From the NCBI GenBank assembly GCA_945873015.1, contig CAMCBY010000123.1, forward strand, positions 1 to 9,403: 9,403 nt of DNA, written 5' to 3'. Position numbers and translations under genes: made by a program. Position 1 is the first letter of the stretch. Every line of letters starts with the position of its first letter. Below, piece by piece: positions 1-5,640 of this stretch. The stretch comes from Klebsiella pneumoniae. Lineage in GTDB: Bacteria > Pseudomonadota > Gammaproteobacteria > Ga0077536. Below the pieces are notes generated by a model. The model did not search any database and had not been told where the DNA came from. It saw nothing but the letters and a program-made list of their open reading frames with translations.

Positions 1-1
1 C

Positions 2-733
2 TGGGCGAGCTGGTGCGCACCTTGTCGTCAACTCGCACCGGTGCTGGAAGATCTTGCGGCACGTCTCGACGGCGCGCTGGCAGTAATCAAGGTCGACACC
101 GACGCCGAACAGGAAATCGCCGCGCGCTACGGCATCCGCAGTTTGCCGACACTCATGGTGTTTCGTCACGGCGAAGCGGTGGCGCAGGCGGTCGGTGCAC
201 AACCACTGGCAGCTTTGGAGCGGTTGGTGAAGCCGCATCTCGCACGGGACACCGACGGACCCATCGCCGCTGCCCACGCTGCGCTCGGTTTGGGCGATCT
301 GGCCACCGCCGTCACCGAACTGGAACGAGCGCGCGCCATGGACGCCAGCGATTACCGCGTGCATTTTGCGCTGGCTGAACTCTATCTCGGTCAGGGCCGC
401 AGCGAAGATGCGCGCGTGCTGTTGGCCGAACTGCCGGCCAATCTGCAGGTGGGCGGCGAGATCGCACCGCTCAATGCGCGCTTGAGTCTGGCCGATGCGG
501 CCACTGCGGTGGAGGGGGATGACGGGCTGGCGACGGCTTACCGGGCTGCTGTGCAGGCGGCGGTAGCCGGCGACTTCGACAAGGCGGTTGAAGATTTATT
601 GGCGATGCTGCCGCGCCAGCGCAGCTGGCACGATGGCGCCGTGCGCAAGACGCTGGTGGATATCTTTAATGTGCTGGGCGCCGATGAGCGCGTCAAAGCT
701 TGGCGCACGCGCATGGCGCGGAGTTTGAATTAG
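2..733 (+). CDS. cnoX: Thioredoxin-fold/TPR chaperedoxin, CnoX (YbbN) family, 5' truncated
   Basis: Seen: the reading frame is open from the window edge, so the true start lies to the left; 243 residues are visible. The fragment opens with WASWCAPC, a thioredoxin active site with both cysteines (fragment residues 5 and 8). A thioredoxin beta region follows, with the cis-proline in SLPTL (about residue 49). After about residue 85 an alanine/leucine-rich helical part resembles TPR repeats (for example HFALAELYLGQGRSEDA). Known: CnoX proteins join a thioredoxin domain to TPRs, hold unfolded substrates under oxidative (chlorine) stress and hand them to GroEL or DnaK in the cytoplasm. E. coli CnoX lacks the CxxC motif, whereas some other bacterial members keep it. 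Inference: this one may be redox active. A GTG at 41 would delete the active site and is not the start. It is convergent with the phosphatase gene, and the REP-like element lies between them. Confidence 0.88.
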   Translation, partial: WASWCAPCRQLAPVLEDLAARLDGALAVIKVDTDAEQEIAARYGIRSLPTLMVFRHGEAVAQAVGAQPLAALERLVKPHLARDTDGPIAAAHAALGLGDLATAVTELERARAMDASDYRVHFALAELYLGQGRSEDARVLLAELPANLQVGGEIAPLNARLSLADAATAVEGDDGLATAYRAAVQAAVAGDFDKAVEDLLAMLPRQRSWHDGAVRKTLVDIFNVLGADERVKAWRTRMARSLN

Positions 734-748
734 CCCCTGGCGATTCCT

Positions 749-832
749 TGTAGGTGCGAATTCATTCGCACATTCGTGCCAAGCCAGCAGGCCCGGCCCC
801 GGCATTAATGTGCGAACGAATTCGCACCTACA
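749..832. repeat. REP-like paired palindrome between convergent genes
   Basis: Two inverted arms, 749-780 and 801-832, match over 32 nt with three mismatches, separated by a 20-nt GC-rich spacer. Each arm is itself a small hairpin: GTGCGAA and TTCGCAC flank a 4-nt loop (TTCA on the left, CGAA on the right). This double-palindrome architecture is that of bacterial REP pairs (BIME-like). The element starts 15 nt after the cnoX stop and ends 4 nt before the stop codon of the minus-strand phosphatase gene, so it fills almost the whole gap. Its transcript would fold into one long hairpin in either direction and could protect 3' ends or reduce read-through. No T-run follows, so it is not a classical intrinsic terminator. 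Only one copy is in this window. Confidence 0.8.
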
Positions 833-836
833 GAGG

Positions 837-1592
837 TTATGCCAGCATCAAGGCCGCCAGCGCCGCCTTCTCGCGCGGCCCAAAACCCAGCCACTGGCCG
901 AGATAGTTATCGACAGTGCCGCAGCGCGCTTCGATAGCATCGAAGGCCGATTGCAGATACGCCGCCGGCGCCGCCATCACGGCAGCGATGGTGTCTTGCC
1001 TCGCGGTGGGCGAAAACATGTCTATCGGTTGCCACTCGCCGTTACTTAAGCCGTAGTCGTCGAAAACGACGTCGCGGGGCACATCCAGCGCCAGCAGCAG
1101 AAACGCGACGAGAATGCCGGTGCGATCCTTGCCGCTGGTGCAGTGGACAAGATGCGGCGCGGTGTCAGCGGCGATAATGTGATGCATGACATCACGTAGC
1201 TCGGCGGCGTGATCAAACGGCATGCGTGCATAGTTGGCACACATCAGCGCCGCTGCTTCCTCTGGCCCTGCGCCGCGAATATTGATGGCGTGAAACAGCG
1301 CCTCGGAGCCATTGGGATGAAACCCGCAGTGGAAAAAGTCGGGCGCTCGATCAGAAGGAACGCGGTCTGGCGCACGCGCGCGTTCTTCATCAAAACGCAG
1401 ATCGACAATCGTGCGCACGCGCAAGTCGGCAATACGCTTGAGGTCCGCGTCGCTCAGACGGGATAGACCGTCGGCACGGATGACGACGCCGTAACGGGTG
1501 GTCGCGCCGCCAGCGGTCGGCAGGCCACCGAGATCGCGCACGTTGCGCGCGCCGTCAAAGCGCAGGATGCGTTGTTGGTGCTTGGTATTCAT
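837..1592 (-). CDS. Tyrosine-protein phosphatase (HC(X)5R, Y_phosphatase3-like family)
   Basis: Seen: 251 residues. The catalytic P-loop is HCTSGKDRTG at residues 150-159, with nucleophile Cys151 and phosphate-binding Arg157. The N-terminal NVRDLGGLPT and the central RTIVDLRFDEER segments are typical of bacterial and mycobacterial MptpB-like phosphatases, which remove phosphate from phosphotyrosine and in some members from phosphoserine/threonine or phosphoinositides. I see no signal peptide, so a cytoplasmic location is likely. The physiological substrate cannot be read from the sequence. The ATG at 1590-1592 fits the family N-terminus. It has almost no SD, only AAGG one base before the ATG, but TAGAAT lies six bases upstream, so the mRNA may be leaderless. 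The gene stands alone: convergent with cnoX, and separated from tRNA-Asn by about 190 bp and a terminator. The family call is firm; substrate specificity is open. Confidence 0.88.
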   Translation of the reverse strand: MNTKHQQRILRFDGARNVRDLGGLPTAGGATTRYGVVIRADGLSRLSDADLKRIADLRVRTIVDLRFDEERARAPDRVPSDRAPDFFHCGFHPNGSEALFHAINIRGAGPEEAAALMCANYARMPFDHAAELRDVMHHIIAADTAPHLVHCTSGKDRTGILVAFLLLALDVPRDVVFDDYGLSNGEWQPIDMFSPTARQDTIAAVMAAPAAYLQSAFDAIEARCGTVDNYLGQWLGFGPREKAALAALMLA

Positions 1593-1598
1593 GCCTTG

Positions 1599-1604
1599 AT
1601 TCTA
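1599..1604 (-). promoter_or_regulatory. Candidate -10 box (TAGAAT) for the phosphatase gene, implying a leaderless mRNA
   Basis: TAGAAT matches the sigma70 -10 consensus at five of six bases and ends six nt before the ATG. Transcription starting about seven nt downstream would begin on or next to the A of the ATG. No good -35 is visible at 16-18 nt upstream, so this is a weak candidate. Confidence 0.3.
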
Positions 1605-1783
1605 TCGCCAATTCTGCTGGCCGAACCGCGCTGACGGAAGGTCGTCTTGTGTCGTTTACGGCAGGCATCGCGCTGTCATGGGTGATGGCTTTGCGGGTGC
1701 CGAGGCGGTCGAAAAGGCCCTGCATTAGTGGCGGAACGTGCAAAGCCAAGGCGCACAGTCGCCCCGAGGCAAATTGCGCGCAC

Positions 1784-1808
1784 AAAAAAGCCCTCTTGCA
1801 AGGGCTTT
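1784..1808 (-). terminator. Rho-independent terminator after tRNA-Asn
   Basis: Read on the minus strand, AAAGCCCT, a 6-nt loop TGCAAG, then AGGGCTTT form a perfect 8-bp stem followed by further T residues (six Ts in all from the end of the stem). It begins 4 nt past the CCA end of tRNA-Asn and should end that transcript. Confidence 0.85.
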
Positions 1809-1812
1809 GATT

Positions 1813-1888
1813 TGGCTCCCCGGGACGGGCTCGAACCGCCGACCTAGTGATTAACAGTCACCCGCTCTACCGACTGAGCTACCGGGGA
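1813..1888 (-). tRNA. tRNA-Asn (anticodon GTT)
   Basis: The minus strand gives a 76-nt cloverleaf: acceptor stem TCCCCGG pairing with CCGGGGA, discriminator G and an encoded CCA. It has a D arm (GCTC..GAGC), the anticodon GTT at 1855-1853 (tRNA positions 34-36), and a T arm containing GTTCGAGC. It is followed directly by an intrinsic terminator and preceded by a plausible promoter, so it is probably a single-gene transcript. It lies 58 bp downstream of the aminotransferase gene on the same strand, and read-through from that gene is also possible. Confidence 0.97.
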
Positions 1889-1903
1889 ATAAGAGAGCGG
1901 CGT

Positions 1904-1933
1904 ATGGTACTGACCCGGGGGGGTATGGGTCAA
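1904..1933 (-). promoter_or_regulatory. Candidate promoter of tRNA-Asn
   Basis: On the minus strand TTGACC (1933-1928, five of six to the -35 consensus) is followed after 18 nt by TACCAT (1909-1904, four of six to -10). It is placed to start transcription a few bases before the mature tRNA 5' end. The spacer is C-rich and part of an inverted repeat (TGACCC/GGGTCA). Confidence 0.45.
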
Positions 1934-1946
1934 ATCTATTTAACCC

Positions 1947-3131
1947 TCAGGCGAGCAGTTTGCGCATGCGTGTCATGGCTTCCTTGAGAACCTCCATGCT
2001 GTTGGCGGTCGACAGGCGCAGACAATCGGGGGCACCAAAGGCCGCGCCGGGCACAACCGCCAGCGCTGCCTTGTCGAGCAGGTACTCGGCCAGCGCAACA
2101 TCGTCGTCGAGGTCATCGCGGCGCGCGATGACGCCGCTCATGTCGGGAAATACAAAGAAGCTGCCGTCGGCGGGATGCACATTGACGCCTTTGACGAGGG
2201 CCAGCTCGCGCACCACAAAATCGTGGCGCTTCTTGAACACTTCGTTTTGTTCACGCAGGAAACCGCGCTCGCCACGCAAGGCGGCAATCGCGGCGACCTG
2301 GGCGATAGAGGCCGGATTCGAGGTGCTCTGCGATTGAATCTTTTTCATTGCGGCAATCAGCGGCGCGGGACCAGCGGCATAGCCGATGCGCCACCCGGCC
2401 ATGCCGTAGGTCTTGGACAAACCATTGACCACCACCGTGCGCTCATGCAGGCGCGGCGCCGCATTGAGAATATTGGAGAACGGTTCCGGGCCCCAGTTGA
2501 GATGCTCGAAAATGTCATCGCTGACGACGATGACCTCAGGAAACTCAGCCAGCACATGTCCAAGCGCTTCGAGTTCGGCACGGTTGTAGACCGCGCCACT
2601 GGGATTGGCGGGACTATTGAGGATCAACAGTCGCGAGCGCGGCCCGAGCGCACCGCGTAGTTGTTCTGGTGTGATCTTGAAACGTTGCTTGAACTTGGTG
2701 CGGATGATGACCGGATCCGCGCCGGCGAGGCGTGCCATGTCCGGGTAGGACACCCAGTAGGGCGCAGGAATGATGACTTCGTCGTCCTCATTCAGCAGCG
2801 CCTGCATGAGATTGAACAGACTGTGCTTGCAACCGCAGGACACCAGGATGTTTTCCGGTTTGAAGTGCAGCGCGTTGTCGCGCTCGAATTTTTCGATAAC
2901 TGCGGCTTTCAGATCCGCCGTGCCATCGACCTCGGTGTATTTGGTGAAGCCGTCGGTGATGGCCTGCCGAGCCGCTGCTTTGACGTGTTCGGGGGTATCG
3001 AAGTCCGATTGACCCGCAGCAAGATTGAGAATGTCACGACCTGCACGTTGCAGTTCGGCGGCGTGCGCGGCGACCGCCAGGGTTGGCGAAATCCGCAGGC
3101 TGGCGGCGCGGTGTGACGGTTTGACGTCCAA
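1947..3131 (-). CDS. Aspartate aminotransferase-like PLP enzyme (class I/II aminotransferase, type I-beta)
   Basis: Seen: 394 residues from the chosen TTG start, a normal family length. The substrate-entry segment NLAAGQSDFDTP is at about 36-47, PYWVSYP at 124-130 and NSPANPSG at 172-179. The PLP lysine is Lys240 in NGLSKTYGMAGWRIG, and the carboxylate-binding arginine is Arg372 in LRLS. Known: these fold-type I enzymes (aspC/aatA-like) transfer the amino group between aspartate and 2-oxoglutarate, and some also accept aromatic amino acids or prephenate, so exact specificity is uncertain. Start choice: an ATG-like frame continues upstream into uvrB, but the family N-terminus (VKPSHR..SPTLAV) begins at the TTG at 3131, and AGGAG lies 10 nt before it. 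Odd: the usual Tyr of the SDEIYE motif, which contacts the cofactor, is Phe208 (SDDIFEH). The gene is divergent from uvrB, with tRNA-Asn downstream. Confidence 0.92.
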   Translation of the reverse strand: MDVKPSHRAASLRISPTLAVAAHAAELQRAGRDILNLAAGQSDFDTPEHVKAAARQAITDGFTKYTEVDGTADLKAAVIEKFERDNALHFKPENILVSCGCKHSLFNLMQALLNEDDEVIIPAPYWVSYPDMARLAGADPVIIRTKFKQRFKITPEQLRGALGPRSRLLILNSPANPSGAVYNRAELEALGHVLAEFPEVIVVSDDIFEHLNWGPEPFSNILNAAPRLHERTVVVNGLSKTYGMAGWRIGYAAGPAPLIAAMKKIQSQSTSNPASIAQVAAIAALRGERGFLREQNEVFKKRHDFVVRELALVKGVNVHPADGSFFVFPDMSGVIARRDDLDDDVALAEYLLDKAALAVVPGAAFGAPDCLRLSTANSMEVLKEAMTRMRKLLA

Positions 3132-3141
3132 GGGGGCCAAG

Positions 3142-3146
3142 CTCCT
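3142..3146 (-). promoter_or_regulatory. Shine-Dalgarno AGGAG that fixes the aminotransferase TTG start
   Basis: AGGAG on the minus strand sits 10 nt before the TTG at 3131-3129. A second in-frame TTG is only one nt from it and therefore too close. The longer reading frame up to 3281 has no family similarity before this point. Confidence 0.6.
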
Positions 3147-3180
3147 GACGTAGCTGGAATGAGGCGGCGGCGGGTCGTGT

Positions 3181-3208
3181 ACTATACCGGACGACCGCGA
3201 CCCCGCAA
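3181..3208 (-). promoter_or_regulatory. Candidate sigma70 promoter of the aminotransferase gene
   Basis: TTGCGG (3208-3203), a 16-nt spacer and TATAGT (3186-3181, five of six to consensus) point away from uvrB and would give a leader of about 45 nt containing the AGGAG. The same bases read on the plus strand give TACTAT (3180-3185), a possible -10 for uvrB. Confidence 0.45.
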
Positions 3209-3220
3209 GCATGCCGACCG

Positions 3221-5272
3221 ATGAGCAATATCGACGAACGTTCGACCAGCCGCAAGTTCGAATTGGTGTCCGAGTTCGCACCGGCGGGCGGACAACCGCA
3301 GGCCATCGCTGCCTTGCTCGAAGGCATCGATGCCGGGCTTTATCACCAGACTTTGCTGGGGGTAACGGGCTCAGGCAAGACTTTCACCATCGCCAACGTG
3401 ATTCAGACTGTGCAGCGCCCGACCTTGATCATGGCGCCGAACAAGACGCTGGCGGCGCAGCTCTACGGCGAGATGCGCGACTTCTTTCCGCATAACTCGG
3501 TCGAGTATTTCGTCTCTTATTACGACTACTACCAGCCCGAGGCCTATGTGCCGGCGTCGGATACCTATATCGAGAAAGACGCATCGATCAACGATCACAT
3601 TGAACAGATGCGGCTGTCGGCGACCAAGGCCATGCTCGAACGTACCGACACCATCATTGTCGCGACGGTCTCCGCAATTTACGGCCTCGGTGAACCTGAC
3701 GAATACCATTCGATGGTGTTGCATCTGCGGCGCGGCGACATGATCGATCAGCGTTCAATCCTGCGGCGCCTCACGGCTTTGCAGTACAAACGCAACGATG
3801 TGGTGCTGGAACGCGGCACTTATCGCGTGCGCGGCGAAGTCATTGATATCTATCCGGCGGAATCGGAACGCGATGCGCTGCGCGTCGAGCTGTTCGACGA
3901 CGAAGTGGAGAATCTGTCGCTGTTCGACCCCTTGACCGGCGAGGTGGTGCGCAAACTGCCGCGTTACACCATCTACCCCAAGTCACATTACGTGACGACC
4001 CGTGAGACGGTATTGCGCGCGGTCGAGACCATCAAGGAAGAATTGAAGGAGCGCCTTGAACAGTTACGGTCGCTGAACAAGCTGGTGGAAGCGCAGCGCC
4101 TTGAGCAGCGCACCCGTTTCGACCTCGAAATGATGGCTGAACTTGGTTACTGCAATGGCATCGAGAACTACAGCCGCCACCTGTCGGGCCGCGCCGCGGG
4201 CGATGCACCGGCAACCCTGTTCGAATACCTGCCCAAAAACTCGATGCTGGTCATCGACGAAAGCCACGTCACCATTCCGCAGCTGGGGGCGATGTACAAG
4301 GGCGACCGCTCGCGCAAGGAAAACCTGGTCGAATACGGTTTCAGGCTGCCATCGGCGCTCGACAACAGGCCGTTACGTTTCGAGGAATGGGAGCGGCTCG
4401 CACCGCAGATGATATTTGTGTCCGCCACGCCCGGAAATTATGAAGCGAATCACGCCGGGCGGGTGGTGGAACTGGTGGTGCGTCCGACCGGACTCATCGA
4501 CCCGCAAGTCGAAGTGCGACCAGCGGGGACCCAGGTCGATGACTTGCTGTCGGAAATCAATCTGACGGTTGCGCACGGCGGTCGGGTCTTGGTCACGACG
4601 CTCACCAAGCGGATGTCCGAAGACCTGACCGATTACCTGAGTGAACACGGTGTGCGAGTACGTTATCTGCATTCAGATATCGACACGGTTGAACGGGTCG
4701 AGATCCTGCGCGACCTGCGTCTCGGGGAATTTGATGTGCTGGTCGGCATCAACCTGCTGCGCGAAGGACTGGATTTGCCGGAGGTCTCGCTGGTCGCCAT
4801 TCTTGATGCCGATAAGGAAGGTTTTCTGCGTTCCGACCGTTCTCTCATCCAGACCGTTGGCCGCGCGGCGCGCAATATCGACGGCCGGGCCATCATGTAT
4901 GCCGACAATGTGACCGGTTCCATGCGTCGCGCGATGGACGAGATGGAGCGGCGCCGCGAAGTGCAGTTGGCCTATAACGTCACTCATGGCATTACGCCGG
5001 TAGGCATCACCAAGCAGGTGGCCGATGTCATGGAAGGTGCCTATGGCCCGGCGGCGGGGCAGCCGCGGCGTGGCCAGCAGCGTGCCGCTGAGTCGCGCGC
5101 GCCCTATGCGGGCTTGAGTTCCGAAGCGGCCTTGAAGAAGGTCAAGCAGCTCGAAGATCGGATGTACAAACACGCACGCGACCTGGAATTCGAAGATGCC
5201 GCTCGTCTGCGCGATGAGATCACGCTCATCAAGCGTGACCTGCTCGATATGCCGGGTAGTTGCGGGCACTGA
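3221..5272 (+). CDS. uvrB: Excinuclease ABC subunit B (UvrB)
   Basis: Seen: 683 residues, against about 673 in E. coli, and close to the E. coli protein throughout. Walker A GVTGSGKT is at 47-54. The beta-hairpin that clamps DNA (YDYYQPEAYVP onward) is at about 101-124, the Walker B DESH at 346-349, helicase motif VI QTVGRAARN at 544-552, and the C-terminal UVR coiled-coil domain at about 636-671. Known: UvrB is loaded by UvrA at damaged DNA, verifies the lesion using ATP and recruits UvrC for incision in nucleotide excision repair. The ATG at 3221 fits the family N-terminus, but no clear SD precedes it. An out-of-frame ATG at 3211 is ignored. I find no CTG-N10-CAG LexA box upstream, so SOS control is not supported here. 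The gene is divergent from the aminotransferase gene, and tRNA-Val follows after 134 bp. Confidence 0.98.
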   Translation: MSNIDERSTSRKFELVSEFAPAGGQPQAIAALLEGIDAGLYHQTLLGVTGSGKTFTIANVIQTVQRPTLIMAPNKTLAAQLYGEMRDFFPHNSVEYFVSYYDYYQPEAYVPASDTYIEKDASINDHIEQMRLSATKAMLERTDTIIVATVSAIYGLGEPDEYHSMVLHLRRGDMIDQRSILRRLTALQYKRNDVVLERGTYRVRGEVIDIYPAESERDALRVELFDDEVENLSLFDPLTGEVVRKLPRYTIYPKSHYVTTRETVLRAVETIKEELKERLEQLRSLNKLVEAQRLEQRTRFDLEMMAELGYCNGIENYSRHLSGRAAGDAPATLFEYLPKNSMLVIDESHVTIPQLGAMYKGDRSRKENLVEYGFRLPSALDNRPLRFEEWERLAPQMIFVSATPGNYEANHAGRVVELVVRPTGLIDPQVEVRPAGTQVDDLLSEINLTVAHGGRVLVTTLTKRMSEDLTDYLSEHGVRVRYLHSDIDTVERVEILRDLRLGEFDVLVGINLLREGLDLPEVSLVAILDADKEGFLRSDRSLIQTVGRAARNIDGRAIMYADNVTGSMRRAMDEMERRREVQLAYNVTHGITPVGITKQVADVMEGAYGPAAGQPRRGQQRAAESRAPYAGLSSEAALKKVKQLEDRMYKHARDLEFEDAARLRDEITLIKRDLLDMPGSCGH

Positions 5273-5406
5273 TTGACCCACCCCGCTTTGGCGCTGCCTG
5301 CGGCTGGTGACATGCACGCAATTTGTGTATCCTTGCGCCCCTTCGCGAGTGAGTGTGTAGAGGAGTGGCCCGAGCCCTCCATGAACGCGCCGACGCGAAG
5401 AACGAC

Positions 5407-5483
5407 AGGCGCGTAGCTCAGTTGGTTAGAGCACCACCTTGACATGGTGGGGGTCGTTGGTTCGAATCCAATCGCGCCTACCA
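5407..5483 (+). tRNA. tRNA-Val (anticodon GAC)
   Basis: A 77-nt cloverleaf: acceptor AGGCGCG pairs with CGCGCCT, discriminator A and an encoded CCA end. The D arm is AGCTCAGTTGGTTAGAGC, the anticodon GAC is at 5441-5443 between ACC and GGT stem bases, and the T arm reads TTGG-TTCGAAT-CCAA. The sequence is very close to E. coli tRNA-Val(GAC) apart from the acceptor stem. No T-run terminator follows before thrS, so the tRNA may be cut from a transcript that continues into thrS. Confidence 0.97.
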
Positions 5484-5512
5484 ATTCCGACTGGTAGGAA
5501 ATCGTGTAACGG

Positions 5513-5554
5513 AGTCTCTGCACCGAGACTATGACCGTCGTGCCAGAGCGGCAC
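5513..5554 (+). promoter_or_regulatory. Two hairpins in the thrS leader
   Basis: AGTCTC/GAGACT (5513-5518 with 5525-5530, 6-nt loop) and GTGCC/GGCAC (5540-5544 with 5550-5554, 5-nt loop) are perfect short stems in the 157-nt gap between tRNA-Val and thrS. Neither is followed by a T-run, so they are not terminators. They could be upstream domains of a structured thrS leader. The rest of the gap (5555-5609) is GC-rich, with further weak self-complementarity but no recognised element. Confidence 0.45.
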
Positions 5555-5609
5555 AGGCGGGACCATGGCCCCGTGTGCTTCGCGCATCGCGCGATTCCGC
5601 CCCATTCGA

Positions 5610-5628
5610 TGGCCGCTCGTACAGGCCA
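5610..5628 (+). promoter_or_regulatory. Putative ThrRS-binding operator: tRNA-Thr anticodon-arm mimic before thrS
   Basis: Seen: TGGCC (5610-5614) pairs with GGCCA (5624-5628). The loop GCTCGTACA contains CTCGTAC, in which T-CGT-A has the layout of an anticodon loop (U33, anticodon CGU, purine 37). The hairpin spans -31 to -13 relative to the thrS ATG and ends one nt before the SD GGAG (5630-5633). Known: in E. coli, threonyl-tRNA synthetase binds hairpins in its own mRNA leader that imitate the tRNA-Thr anticodon arm, and so blocks ribosome binding. Inference: the same feedback control acts here. The match is by eye; no alignment was run. Confidence 0.55.
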
Positions 5629-5640
5629 CGGAGATTTGAT

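Noticed and set aside
1555..1785. 76-codon minus-strand ORF upstream of the phosphatase gene
   Set aside because: It overlaps the phosphatase start in another frame, has no recognisable domain and no SD.
3121..3220. LexA/SOS box upstream of uvrB
   Set aside because: I looked for CTG-N10-CAG and similar palindromes and found none, although uvrB is SOS-controlled in E. coli.
3132..3281. 50-codon N-terminal extension of the aminotransferase up to 3281
   Set aside because: It would overlap the start of uvrB, has no similarity to the family N-terminus, and a TTG with a good AGGAG lies where the family begins.
3211..3495. ORF from ATG 3211 overlapping the uvrB start in another frame
   Set aside because: A shadow of uvrB with an arginine-rich composition typical of wrong-frame GC-rich DNA.
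5333..5361. TTGCGC-17-TGTAGA as a promoter of tRNA-Val
   Set aside because: Only about three of six bases match in each box; too weak to annotate, although some promoter must exist upstream of the tRNA.
5575..5640. Upstream GTG start for thrS adding 22 residues
   Set aside because: The ThrRS TGS domain starts at the ATG at 5641, which has a correctly spaced GGAG; the extension covers the regulatory hairpin.
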